Assembly: GCA_963921825.1 (NCBI GenBank)
Contig: OY997593.1
Coordinates: 46,918,039-46,982,038 of the forward strand
From: Erodium maritimum
Lineage: Eukaryota; Streptophyta; Magnoliopsida; Geraniales; Geraniaceae
DNA length: 64,000 nucleotides
Reading direction: 5' to 3'
The position numbers were made by a program, and so were the translations under genes. Below are positions 31,301 to 41,470 of the stretch, piece by piece; position 1 is the first letter of the stretch, and the number at the start of each line of letters is the position of its first letter. The notes under the pieces are model-generated. The model had not been told where the DNA came from and searched no databases. It saw nothing but the letters and a program-made list of their open reading frames with translations.

Positions 31301-33665
31301 TTGACGGCCACACGATGTGCCGTTTCGACGCCATTGTGCATAGCCTTATTGGGCTGAAATGACATGAGCTATACCACAATAGGAGGAATTGTGGGTAAAT
31401 TACAACCACGGATATAAACGAATGGTTCCAGGTTCTAGGATAAGAAGGTCTGTGAAATATTATCCTGAAGGGGAATAATGTTTGATTGGGGTCCATACTC
31501 CACAAAAGGAAAGGCTTTAAGAGCATTTACATCAAAGGCGACAAGAGGGAGGTGGGGGCGTGGGGTTGAAGAGTCGGGGTTCGGGATGTGGGACCGCAAG
31601 GGGGTGGTGCGGAGCGCGAGGCAGAAACACGCCCTGCACCTCTATGCTTCTCGCTTCTCTCTCTGCGCGCTGCTAACCTGCCACGTGTCCCTCTTTTTTT
31701 TCATTTTATATACTAATCAGTTTTTAATTTATAAAATCATTTTTAATTTAAAAATCAGTTTTTTAATTTAAAAATCAGTTTTCTATTCCGACAAAAAATG
31801 TTCGACGACGAGTTGTAATAAAATTTCGAGTTTCATTATCCATTTAATTGTATTTATTAATTAGTTTTTTTTAATGTGTTTATTAATTAAACAAAAACAT
31901 TAATAATTATCCAATCAAAATTTCAAGAGATACATGATCCCTGTATCTGTCCTCCTTGATGTACAACACTCAATATCAACCCAGACATTAAAGGATCCTA
32001 CCTTAAGACTGCAGCCTCTAACCCCCTTTAATGTACATGCTCTACCTTATCGATCCGTCAATATTTGGTTATATTTTAACTAATATATATGATGATCACT
32101 CTGACAAAAACAAATGTTACTAGCTAGATCTTTATTCCACTCAACAAAAAGAAATAATATTTAGAAAGAAAAAAAAAACAAAAAGCAGGACTCCATATAT
32201 ATTGTATATATATAGAGAGAGAGTAAGGAACCTGTGTAGGGGTGGGATGAGCCAAGAGATAGTCTCTGTGATGATTGGTAAGCAAGTTAGTCAAGGTCTG
32301 CTTCTGATGCTTGTCCCTCTCCTCCTCCTGCAGCTCCTCCAACCTCTCCCGTGTAAACGGAAACGACTCCACTCCGTAACGGTATATGAGTTCAACCCCG
32401 TCGTGCATAACCTTGCTATCATTAGGCTGCAATATAACCAGGCATGGAATGCCCTCCACATCGAACTTATGGTTCAGTGCTTTCTTGGTCGGAAGATCCG
32501 AGAATGGAACCGCAAGCCACGGCATTCCCGTGTGATACCGGTTGAATGCTTCCAAATCCTCATCCGACGATACAAAGACGATCTCGAAGTTAGAGCCTCC
32601 CCTCTTGAGCTGCTCGTAGGCCGCGACAAGTAGCTGGTTGAAGCTCCGGCATGGCGGGTACCAGTTTGCCGAGAAGTATAGCCCTATCACCTTCCCTTCA
32701 AGTTCACATATTTTCACCTACAATTAACAACCATTCATATTCATATTCATATATTGATTACATTGGAACGACAAAAATAATAGGCATGCAGTGAAGTGGA
32801 TGAAACGAAAGCTGTTCTTTTTAGTACTGATTTATTTACTTAATATGGACCGAATTGGAATGAGAAAGCAACTAGTTTCATATTGGTAAGGTAGGTGGGA
32901 AATAATAGAGGCAATCATGGAAATTAGGCAGCATGGGTACGTAATAAAAATAAGAAAAGAGAAGTGAATCAGTTCCAAGAATATGAAAAGAAAAGGATGT
33001 GCCACCAGACATTAGACAGATGGGGAGACGTAGACCAACCACGTCTTTGTAGTCTGTAGTGTTGGGCTACAGTGCTACACCACTCTAGATATTATCTATC
33101 ATTAGAGGACACGTGTCATTTGGTTCAGGCTTTTGTTAGAACGTGAAAACGACCGCTACTCCCATTAACGTACGATCCTAAACAACACATAGGTGCTGCT
33201 AATCTCTGAGAAGATGCATTTGCATTTGAATCTATAACATACACACATGAAATGAGTATTTGTTTTAGATTAATAAAGGTTAACACACAAGACAAGTTAC
33301 AAGACAAGATGGATGAAACAAAATTCAAAAGTAGTAATGATAATGATAAAAACCCAGTCATCGTAAAGATTAAAGATCTAGAGGACCTCAGGCAACAAGT
33401 AGATATTTGTTCTTGAGGGTAATAAAGATATATCAAAAACTATAAATTATGGAAAGAAGCTGCATATGAGTGATGGCTAGCTAAGGTTCATCTGAGCGTA
33501 CGGCGTCGTATTGAAAAGAGATGGAGGTAGCACCTGAGTCCCACAAGGAGAGAGGAGAAAATCACGATCTGGGGAGGCCAAGAGAGAAGAAACGCTAGAG
33601 TAGTCCTTGTCGATCGGACGGTCATTATGGTCCGAGCTCAACATCTCCTCCTGATCTCCGGTCAT
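24736..33665 (-). CDS. Nucleoredoxin (thioredoxin-fold protein), three exons
   Basis: Nucleoredoxins are plant and animal thioredoxin-family disulfide reductases. Exons on the minus strand: 33665-33534, 32717-32232 and 25353-24736. All introns are GT-AG and phase 0 (CAG/GT donors; TTGTAG and GAGCAG acceptors). The joined frame is 1,236 bases, 411 residues. First thioredoxin fold about residues 45-185, with WYPPC at 63-67 and the cis-Pro loop VEGIPCLVIL. Second fold about 207-355, with WCLPG at 225-229 and VRGIPSLVIL. A C-terminal Cys/His DC1-like segment (about 361-411) carries CCHC, CLEC and HPRC. Length suits the two-fold plant nucleoredoxins (about 390-420). Each fold keeps only one cysteine of CxxC, so classical dithiol reduction by either site is doubtful. 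Intron 2 is 6,878 bp and full of transposons. The frame is fully open and the splice sites are good, so the gene looks intact. Exact subgroup (NRX2 or NRX3 type) not settled. Confidence 0.93.
25495..27264. mobile_element. Mutator-like element with long TIRs and captured GC-rich core
   Basis: Element 25504-27255 with the 9-bp repeat TTTTATTTA on each side (25495-25503, 27256-27264). The first and last about 250 bp are inverted repeats; for example ATACCCTTCATTGTTAGGGTG on the left pairs with CACCCTAACAATGAAGGGTAT on the right. AT-rich subterminal regions are also roughly inverted. A 9-bp duplication and long TIRs are diagnostic of Mutator-like elements. The middle (about 26090-26640) is GC-rich, unlike its surroundings, and has no transposase. 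It holds near-repeats (GGCTCGAGTTGCAGC twice, GAGCTTGCAGATCTGGG twice) and a 125-codon frame (26091-26468) with an arginine-rich block. This is the look of a Pack-MULE carrying a gene fragment. It sits in nucleoredoxin intron 2, 150 bp from exon 3. Confidence 0.85.
27265..29297 (+). mobile_element. Probable retroposon with A-tail, unclassified
   Basis: The sequence ends CAGGCAAAATACCCTTTC followed by a run of nine A at about 29288-29297, suggesting a polyadenylated insertion read on the plus strand. The body is less AT-rich than the surrounding intron and has no convincing coding domain. The left border and a target duplication could not be fixed, so the start is approximate. Confidence 0.35.
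29486..29650. mobile_element. Small inverted-repeat element (MITE-like)
   Basis: Begins TTCACAATGGAATTAGAC and ends with the near inverse GTCTATTCCCAGTCTATTGTG. Each half is itself palindromic around GATTCGGTC. CACAATGG termini are common in PIF/Harbinger-type MITEs. No target duplication could be confirmed. 29651-30013 shows nothing further. Confidence 0.45.
30014..31142 (-). pseudogene. Myb/SANT-type transposon protein remnant (PIF ORF1-like)
   Basis: Several minus-strand frames must be joined by frameshifts. The best piece (30581-30336) has WTDINRKVKSLNECWSEMKH and YNHEFIWQHWWILVRDHLSW. This is the trihelix-like fold with a terminal H.W..LR..P.W motif found in plant PIF/Harbinger ORF1 proteins and their relatives annotated as GST-T3-like. 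Related in type to the ORF at 36138-37445. Located within nucleoredoxin intron 2, same strand. Flanking 31143-31517 shows no gene. Confidence 0.5.
31521..32042. mobile_element. PIF/Harbinger-type MITE, 522 bp
   Basis: Left end GAGCATTTACATCAAAGG matches the inverse of the right end, GAGCATGTACATTAAAGG. The flank is TAA on the left and TAC on the right, close to the TAA/TTA duplication of this superfamily. Non-coding. It lies 190 bp from the end of nucleoredoxin exon 2, inside intron 2. Confidence 0.6.
32232..32717 (-). CDS. Nucleoredoxin exon 2, first thioredoxin fold
   Basis: 162 codons from GTG (Val, after acceptor TTGTAG) to CAG before donor GTTCCT. Key pieces are LEGKVIGLYFSANWYPPC, FEIVFVSSDEDLEAF and MPWLAVPF. 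The last residues, LTNHHRDYLLAHPTPTQ, are the linker that in this family precedes the next fold and so predict exon 3. Confidence 0.92.
33534..33665 (-). CDS. Nucleoredoxin exon 1
   Basis: 44 codons from ATG (33665-33663) to CAG before a GT donor at 33533. It encodes an acidic N-terminus ending SPDRDFLLSPCGTQ. The DFLLSP phrase is the usual lead-in to the first thioredoxin fold in plant nucleoredoxins and supports both the start and the splice. No signal or transit peptide is apparent, which fits a nucleo-cytosolic protein. Confidence 0.9.
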
Positions 33666-33790
33666 CTCTTTTCCGAGTTGAAGATACGCCGGAACATGAA
33701 TGTGAAAGGGTTATAAACTTATAAATGGTGTTGGTGTTGGTATTGCTGGAGAGAGAGAGAAAGAGAGCAACCATATATTATTCTTTCATC
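33666..33790 (-). promoter_or_regulatory. Putative nucleoredoxin leader and core promoter
   Basis: Reading the minus strand toward the ATG: TAATATATGG (about 33771-33780), a CT-rich tract (about 33748-33769), then ATTTATAAG (about 33718-33726). Either TATA-like sequence could set the start site; the pyrimidine tract resembles the Y-patch of plant promoters. Prediction only. Confidence 0.35.
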
Positions 33791-34357
33791 CCATCATACA
33801 TCAATACACCTCCACGTAGCATTCACTTCTCTTCTTCCCTGCTTCTCATCCGTATCCTCCCTCATGCTTCCCCACCCATCCAACCGTTCCTTAACTTGTT
33901 TATTCGAAAGGACAGCCATGTGTAACTGTGTGACGCGAAGCAGGATATCACGACCGAGGTCCGTGTTGTCATAAAAGACATGAATAGATGTGAGGGACAC
34001 CTGTCTCCCTTGCCATTATTCTTTTTCCTCTTTCCCGGAAAATATGAGTCCTTGTGTACAACATATATATAATCACAGATCCAATCTAACGGCTCTCGGC
34101 TGCCTTATCTCAGTTCCACAACAGATGTTTTCACGAAACCTGTCACCCTTTGATTCTGCTTCGGTTTTCTTCTCGGCCCCGCCTTCTTCTGTTGCCCCAA
34201 ATCTGGACGCGTGGACTGCGACTCGACAAAGCCGTGCGAATGCGTTGTGCCTCGCGATAATTTCACGATAAAGTGACGAGACGATTGTGATAATAAGGAA
34301 GCCAATCAGTGTTGGCCACTTTTTCATTTTCTGATACTGTCAAGGGTTGTGTATGTT
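33791..34357. other. Upstream region of nucleoredoxin, no other gene
   Basis: No recognisable coding domain or element between the core promoter and the PIF/Harbinger insertion at 34361. It should hold the nucleoredoxin upstream control region. Confidence 0.35.
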
Positions 34358-34540
34358 TAAGAGCATGAACAACAGAAATGACCTTTGCCAGGGAGTGGGA
34401 GTGCAGAATTTGTGTTGACTGGACAAAAGTTAGGGAGTAGGAGTACAGAAAAGTGGGTGTTTTGCAACAGAAATGACCTTGAGGTCTTGGCAGTGCAGAA
34501 CAGTGCTGACTGGATTATTATTTGATATTTTCCTGTTTTA

Positions 34541-35990
34541 TTTAATTCGTTATTTTTTTTAGAATAACCATTGCAATTGTATTAGATCATAATAAGATAG
34601 TTTGGTGGGTACTCAACCGTACTCCACCTACATAAGGAAAACCAACTACTGAACATAATTGAAACGAAAAGCAATAAATTCAGCTCTAGTGATAGGTTGC
34701 GGACGAAGGGAATATCTGCGGTAGCGTTTGATAACACCGATACAGCATGCTTCTTCCAATTGGGACGAGGCGAGCCAGCCACGTTTAGGAGAACAAAGGG
34801 ATTCCGATTGGACATAAATCGACTCTGAGGTGCGCTCTAGTAGAGTACTGAATCCTTAGAGTGACGTCCCGGACAGTCCTGTAACCAGGAACTGAAATGG
34901 CTCAGATGGACTTTGCATTCTCTCGAGAAATCAGCAGACGTCGTCCCCCCTCGGATGATAATGAGGGCTTTTAAAACGTATAATTGCTGGTTCCCGATCT
35001 GATTGAAGAATGTCGCACCGGTATTTGGTGGAATCGATGCCACCATACGTCTAGTGAGGCGGTATTACCGGCAAACCCCCCACTGGACCACAAAGGACTC
35101 ATTGATCTAGGCGAGGGAGCATTCCGCCCCTCGCCGTTTGTGGTGTTCCTCCATTTCCCGGTCCCCGAATTCGCCCTGAAACCCGACCCGGGACCCTACC
35201 CTTGGCCGATCTGCAACCCAGGTTGCCTGCGACTCGGCCCTGTCCAGACCCGACACAACTGGGTCCCGATCCACCTATCTCGCCCCAAGATATGTCTCTC
35301 GGAACCCTGGCCTCCCGTGCTTCCATTCCCGCCAGCGCCGCCTTCGTCTCCACCCGTCCTCCGGCCTCAGACAGCGCACACACCACCAACGGCGCCATCA
35401 CCGGCGGTGGCCACGGCTCACGTGCCTCCTGCTCCCACGCCGTGATCGCCGGCGTGAGCGCCACCCCCAGACTGTACCCACAGTCAACGATCCAGCCTAC
35501 CACACCAATCCACCGATTGAGCGCGGGGCAGCACAGATGTCCTCTGATCGCTTCTGGAGTCCGAGACCCGCTATCGATCGAGAAAAATCTGACCCTAAAC
35601 AATCAAGAACCAAGAGAAAGTCTCCAACGACTTACCCTGACATCGTCGACGTCCACAAGAGGAAGAGGCCCCACCATCATCGCTTCCCCCGCCGTGCTCA
35701 AGCCGTCACGCACGCCGACCCGAAAGTGCCAGAATCCCCATCCTCCACTGCTCCCGTTGCCGATCAAACCCAGTAGCAACCACCTTTGCACCTGCTCCAC
35801 CTCAATGCTCCCCACCTGTGCACCTTCACCACACAAGCCTCATACCTGCAAGCTCATAGCACAGTACCACTCCATCACTGATCAATCAAAGAGAATCAAT
35901 GGGAGACGGCGGCGGAATCGAAACCCTAGCCGCCGCCCTATTCTGCTTTGTCTGTAGTTTTTTTAACATATGACTACTTTAATTCGTTAT
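34541..35990 (-). mobile_element. Nested non-LTR retroposon, 13-bp TSD
   Basis: TTTAATTCGTTAT occurs at 34541-34553 and 35978-35990. The insert 34554-35977 begins with a T-tract, so it reads on the minus strand. Its right part is GC-rich, with a CGGCGGCTAGGGTTTC-type start on the minus strand. The 251-codon plus-strand frame at 35202-35957 is proline/serine-rich and looks like a composition artefact. No reverse transcriptase. It was inserted after the PIF/Harbinger element. Confidence 0.8.
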
Positions 35991-36137
35991 CAGAAACCGT
36001 TTAATTTAGTCATAATTTAAACAATTTTGGAAATAAATAATTAATGACAATCAATAATTAATAAATTCAACACAAATATAAATGAACTTCTAATTTTATT
36101 CAACCCCTTTTAATACAACCCAAAACAAAATACAAGT

Positions 36138-37445
36138 TCAAGAATCATCCTCTGTTGGGTCGACATCTGGTGGTGGGGGTTGGATTCGAAGATCATCAAT
36201 TTGAGCTTCAAGGGTAGTTATGAGTCTTCGCAGTTGGGACTTGCAAAACGTATGGTCTGCCATAGCCTCTTCGTCGTAGGAAGATGTATCCGTCCCCACC
36301 AGGGACTTGTAGTTGGCGAGGTTTGCTTCCCACTATTGGGTTAATGTCTGTATCATGCGATACTTTTCTGCATGTTGTTCGCCACGTGAACGTTGAGCCT
36401 CAAACCGTGCACGTTCAGCGTCGATTCGTGCACGTTCCAGTTCGGCGAAGGCAGACATTTGGGCCGTGAGGACGGTCCCCTTCTTTGCGGCCTTCGCTGC
36501 CTTCTTCCCTTGCGGTCGGCGAGGGGGACTTGGGGCGGCCTCGGGGGATGGGGGTGTGTCGCTGAGAGGGACCTGAGTCCCCTCGTAGTTCTCGCTTACT
36601 CCCCATTCTGGTGGTTGGGACTCACCACTGAGATGTGTGCCCTCCTCCCCTGTGCTTGTGGGTGGGGTTGAGCTGTAAGCCCCAACCTCATCCAACCGCT
36701 GTCGTTGTTGGCGTACCTGACTGCGGACAGTTCCCATTGTGCCCTCCTAGGCACTGAACTTCTCATTGCCCTCGAGCCTCATGACCCAATGATCCATGTC
36801 GAACTTTATTGGGTGGTCTTTCACCACTTTCCCATCATTCTCCCACATTTGCTTCGCACGTCTCAAGTGTTCTTCCTGGTTTGTGCCGCTCGGCTTCTCG
36901 GCCTTGGACCTCTTCATATAGCCGAACATCCTCCTTGTCTGGCTGGAACCTCTGAGCCAACATTTCTTGATAGCTTCCCAGCGGCGATGTGGGTAACCTC
37001 CCTTGGAGTTGTATTTCCTCTGCACTTCGCACCAGAATGTGCTGCCGGTTTGGGAGTTGCCCCATTGTGATGGCACTTGGAACGGTGGCGTCTGGAAACC
37101 TTGTGGGGGCATGCACCATTGTGATGGCACTTGGAAGCCTAGCGCCATTTGGAAATGTGGGGGACGGTATTGCCCTAATAAAAAAATTTAATACAATAAA
37201 TTAAGTAAAATAATAAAATAAGTGCAAAAAATGAATACAATGCATTAATACAATAAATTAAGTAAAAAAAATTACGTTACATAAATAATAAGTTTGCACT
37301 TACCTGAACTCGACCCTGGGTTCGAGTTTGGGGAGTTGGAGCGATTGCCCATTAGAATGTCTCTGAAATCTCGTGCCAGTTCGTCCTCGGTGAATCCTAC
37401 TTCGTTACCAGCTGAATGTGCACGAGACCCAGCGTCGCCCGACAT
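36138..37445 (-). pseudogene. PIF/Harbinger ORF1 (Myb/SANT-type), two amber stops
   Basis: Two exons: 37445-37304 (ATG, acidic Ser/Asn-rich, donor CAG/GTAAGT) and 37174-36138 (acceptor ATTAG). The split codon restores the frame across the 129-bp intron, for about 392 codons. Exon 2 has the SANT-like part WCEVQRKYNSKGGYPHRRW and AIKKCW, then DMDHWVMRLEGNEKF, the H.W..LR..P.W-like close of the domain. A basic stretch (KKAAKAAKKG) and a coiled coil (ERARIDAERARFEAQRSR) follow. In-frame TAGs lie after KFSA and after TLTQ. In this superfamily ORF1 helps the transposase bind DNA and enter the nucleus. No ORF2 is present. Confidence 0.72.
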
Positions 37446-37934
37446 TTTTCACGAGAATAATTGAAACGAGAGAGGAGAATTTGGGAAGGAGAGAGTGAAG
37501 TTGGATAGTTGAAGTAGAAAGTGGTGTGAAAAAAATGAGAGGAGAGGGGTATTTATAGGGGTTTTTTGCTGATTTTTGAATTAAAAAAAAACTAGCCGTT
37601 ACCTCCAACGGTCGGGACACGTGGCGAAGGCAGACGCTGCCAGCGCAGCAGAAGGCGCGCCGGCGCGTCCACCGCGCCCGGCCAGCGAGAGGGGATTGGG
37701 AGCGCGTGCAAGGGGAGCGGGAGTGCACGAATGGGGAGCGGGGCCGAGTTTTTCCGCCTCCACAGCGGAACGGCCAGCGAACGCGACGGTGCGGGGAGCG
37801 GGGCCGTTCCGTTGAGCCTGCTCTAAGATTGGAAAACAAGCCATCTTCTGAGATAAACAAGCACATTTTTAGTTTTTTATTTCATTTACTTGTATGTTAC
37901 AAATTTGTTGGTCAACAACACGACCTAAAACATA

Positions 37935-39840
37935 ATATGGTTCCAACATTTTTTTTTGATCGGCAAGACATAATTTAGATTGATAAACCTCTTTTGAGGA
38001 GAAAGAGGAACCAAAAACAACCCAACTCCTACCCCTAATCAATCATATGTTGATTATAAGGAGCAAGGAGGAGGGGAAACTAATCAAAGAACAAGCAAAG
38101 AGATAAACAACAAAATAGAAATAGATGCATCTTGTGAGTGAGGAAATGTGTGCTTGACTCATGTTTGAGATCTTTGATTGCTTGTGGAGGTGTAGTTGTG
38201 TAAAGCATGCTGATCAAGGTATCGAGTGGTGTTGAGGTTGTACCAATGGAACGATGAATTGATCAAGACCTGGGCCTTTGCTTATTGTGCTGTGTGCCAA
38301 TCGAATCTGAGGAGGACCAAGAGCCGAGGGTCTAAGGCTAGAGATCATCACGGGCCCGATAGGGCAGCCCATACTTCTGAGGCGATCAACGACATACCCC
38401 CGCTTTCACCGAAGTGTCCCAAAGCAAAAACACCCGAGTTTCCACCCAATCCGGCATGATGCAGACGAAGGGCATTATCGAAAACGCACAAAGCAGCAAT
38501 AACAGATGGCATCGACTGAGATCCCCTTCACCTTCCAGCCAACACTGAAAACGCTAGGAAGGGGATCAGAATTTCTTCTAAGCCTAAGCCGGGTCTGAGG
38601 ACTGCCATAATAACCTTGGCAAGCACATACAAGTAAGGAAGACGTGTAGTGAGCCGAGATCTTCACGAGGCCGGAGAGGCAGCCCAGACGCTGAGACAAA
38701 CAACGACATACCCCCGCTTTCGTCGGTGTGTCCAAAGGTAAAACACCCGAGTTTCTGCCCAAACCGGCATGGAGCAGGCGAAGGGCAATAACGCAGACGC
38801 TCAGAGCAGCAACGGCCTCGACAGAGATCCCCTTCACATTCCAGCCAACACTGAAAACACGATTAAAGGGATCGGAATTTCTTCCAAACCGAAGCCGGGC
38901 CATAGAACTGCTAGATCACAAGCCGGCAGGACCTTCAGCTTCCGACGAGCCTACCATCAGCTTCTGTTATAATGTAAAAATTACAAAGTATATTCAAGGT
39001 TTTTCAATTCCAAAGCCAACACTAAAACTTTTTCCCTTATCTTCCAACTCTGTCTTGTTCCATCTTCATTGGGTCTGAACCAAGTTCTGGTAATTTTCAA
39101 TTTTCCTCCTCCATTGATGTTTTTCTTGATGTTGACGAGCAGATCCGACCGCAAGAGCAGCAACCTGACCACAACATCCCACGGTGCGAGGTGTCCGCAA
39201 CGTCACCGGAGGTGTTAGATCTGAACGTCGAGCAGTCAGATCTCTCCGGCCTGGCCGGAGCTGTTGCCGGTGCTTGCAGCATGGCAGTGGGGGAGTTTGT
39301 GTCTGTCTCCACTCAGAGAGATATCGAGAAGTCCATTGAGGCGAGATCAAGCTTGACTTCACTCATAGTAACCAATCTCCGATGTCTTGTGGAAGGTCTG
39401 CGGTGATGAAAGTAATGGCGGAGGAGGAGGCCAAGGACGGGGACGAAGACGGTGCCTTCACCAACACAGACCCTTGAGACACAGCAGCACATCCCAGCCT
39501 GGCCAAGACGCCGGAGACGGAGAAGAACACGGCAGGTGAGAAGCGCAGCTCCAAGAGGCTACAAAGGTAACAGATCTGAAATCTGAGAAAAGTGCACGAG
39601 AATGAGGAAAGGGGGAAACGCTGAGAAGGCGAGCCGGTGGAGAAGGGGTGGGGGAAGGGACATGAAGTTAGAAGAGAGGGACGCCATCGGCGACGTCCTT
39701 GGCCGGAGGCCGTAACGTCGCCGGTGGTGGAGGGAAGGAAGGAAGGAGGCTACAGTAAATAGGCAGCTAGGGTTACGCTTGAGAGAAAAAAGTTACGACC
39801 TGGACTTGTCTCCCGTGAACTTCATATGGTTCCAACATTT
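37935..39840 (-). mobile_element. Non-LTR retroposon, 17-bp TSD
   Basis: ATATGGTTCCAACATTT occurs at 37935-37951 and 39824-39840, perfectly repeated. The 1,872-bp insert begins with T7 followed by GATCGGCAAGACATAATTTAG, so it is a minus-strand insertion with an A-tail. Its far end is GC-rich with CCGGCGACG-type words and AACCCTAGCTGCC, as in the leaders of similar retroposons here. An internal segment is duplicated (38330-38950). No endonuclease or reverse transcriptase frame is present. It is probably LINE-mobilised and non-autonomous. Confidence 0.88.
38330..38950. repeat. Tandem duplication, 313-bp period
   Basis: CGACATACCCCCGCTTTC at 38391 recurs at 38704, and the flanks also match (GAGATCCCCTTCAC, CCAGCCAACACTGAAAACRC, GAATTTCTTC). 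Two diverged copies lie within the retroposon. Confidence 0.8.
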
Positions 39841-40263
39841 AATATTTCGTTATCAAATTAATTACTAATGTCACTCCTGGTTATAGGCAACACTCCAGAA
39901 TAGTTGGTTTATATCCACCAAAGAAACATGGTTCCATTTACTTGGAGATTTCAGATTTTAATTATACTTTTGTTGTAGTTTACTAAAAACTTAAAAATGT
40001 TCTTAATTTTGATTTATCTCTAATACAACAACGAAAAGTCAGGAGGAATGAATATTTTCTCAGAACAATTTGCCATCAATGGTTGAATACTAAACAAGTG
40101 CAAGAAGTCTCATGTTTACACACGACTAGGATGGACAACCTGAAAATGTACAAATTTGATATCGAGAAGATGATATAGATGTCAGATCAAAGACTAACCT
40201 CACTTTAGTTTTATATCATTTGTATATGCATTTTGTTTCTAATATCCAGATGGTACATTACAT

Positions 40264-41470
40264 TTTATATTTTTTTATCCGCAAAACAAATATTATAAAC
40301 CTCACTTGTTTAGAGAATGAATTAGGCGGACCAAAAACAAATTTCCAGCTATAGAAATCAAGAGTACCATACAACGATTATAATAAAACTAGATAAAATG
40401 AAATGAAACCAAGAAAGATTATAAAGAGAGCCTATATCTGCATGACTTGGAACGCAAGGCAAGGACCAAAGGGGCATCAAAAGGGCTAATTCTGCATTAC
40501 ATTACTTGGACTGTAAGGCAAGGAGAACCATGACCAAAAGGGGCTTATAATCACCAGAAACAACTACAGCATACTCAAAACCCAGATCAAGCCACTAAAT
40601 GTAGAAGAAATACATAAACTCTAGCAATAAGAGCACTTAGGAAGACTGCAAAACCAACAAGAAGGCAACAATTCTAGAAAAGCCTACAACAACAGAAGAG
40701 CCTAGTAGAGGACTCAGACCTCTAGATTAACCAGACAAAACCATTGGAACAACTAGAGACTAAGAGGTAAGAAGGTCTACCCTCACACATAAACAACCCA
40801 AGATAAGAATTCAGTAAGACTAAAAGGCAACCCCAAAGAAACAACTCACAACTCACACCTCACCCCAAACCCCTATCCTAACCCCCTAGAGAGATAAGAT
40901 AACCACCAGAAACCCAGAGAGAATTGCTTTCAATCTTCCAAAAATGACCAACATCCAGATTACAGTAACTCCATAACATCCCCAACAAGTTGTAGCAACG
41001 TTTGAGGCATAATGAGAAGCAATAAACATAGAACAATAGAACCTGCAAAAATCTTCCAAGAAAGCTAGGGATATGGAGATCTAATATGCACACATATTCT
41101 TGGATTTGAGAGCCAGAGATCACAGTTGAAATAGTAAGAAAACTTAAATTGGGGCCACTCCCAACTGTAAACTTTACTTTGAATTTTTGCAAAAAAATCG
41201 TGAGGAGAATCAATCTGGTTTTGAATACTAAGGCATTTCTAGAGAGCCAAAGCTACCAACAAGCTAATTTCATAATATTACCTAATGCCTCTTTTGTTTG
41301 AAATTCACCAGAGAGAACCAAGAAGAGAACAATGTTTGATATTTCCAAGAACCACCCAATTAATGCCCCGCCAATCGACTATGAGGCTCCAAACTATCCA
41401 TGCTTTATGGTAGTGAATCAGAATATGAGTTGCATCCTCAAGATACCGATCACATGAAGGGTATTTTATA
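40264..41470 (-). mobile_element. L1-type LINE, 3' fragment
   Basis: T-tract at 40266-40272 followed by ATCCGCAAAACAAATATTAT, the reverse of a plant L1 tail. At about 41330-41460 the minus strand encodes the zinc-binding close of the LINE reverse-transcriptase protein: CDRYLEDATHILIHYHKAW, then IVWSL. Further on, in a shifted frame, comes LACWQLWLSRNALVFKTR, matching the usual W.LW..RN..VF end. The 5' part is missing. 39841-40263 before it holds nothing recognisable. Confidence 0.65.

Larger units (their letters stand above)
34361..37823 (-). mobile_element. PIF/Harbinger element with ORF1 only, TSD TAA
   Basis: Flanked by TAA (34358-34360 and 37824-37826). The left end GAGCATGAACAACAGAAATG pairs imperfectly with the right end read inverted (GAGCAGGCTCAACGGAACGG). 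Size is 3,463 bp including a 1.4-kb nested retroposon. It contains the spliced ORF1 (36138-37445) but no DDE transposase. Without its partner protein it could move only in trans. Near-repeats at 34361-34500 (CAACAGAAATGACCTT twice) belong to its left end. Confidence 0.72.

Noticed and set aside
24736..32717. Two separate thioredoxin-like genes at 24.7 and 32.2 kb
   Set aside because: The donor after HPTPTQ and the acceptor before VPVASLV are both good and in the same phase, and the joined protein follows the nucleoredoxin layout, so one gene with a long intron fits better.
35202..35957. 251-codon plus-strand frame as a gene
   Set aside because: Low-complexity Pro/Ser/Thr composition, antisense to the retroposon it lies in, no recognised domain.
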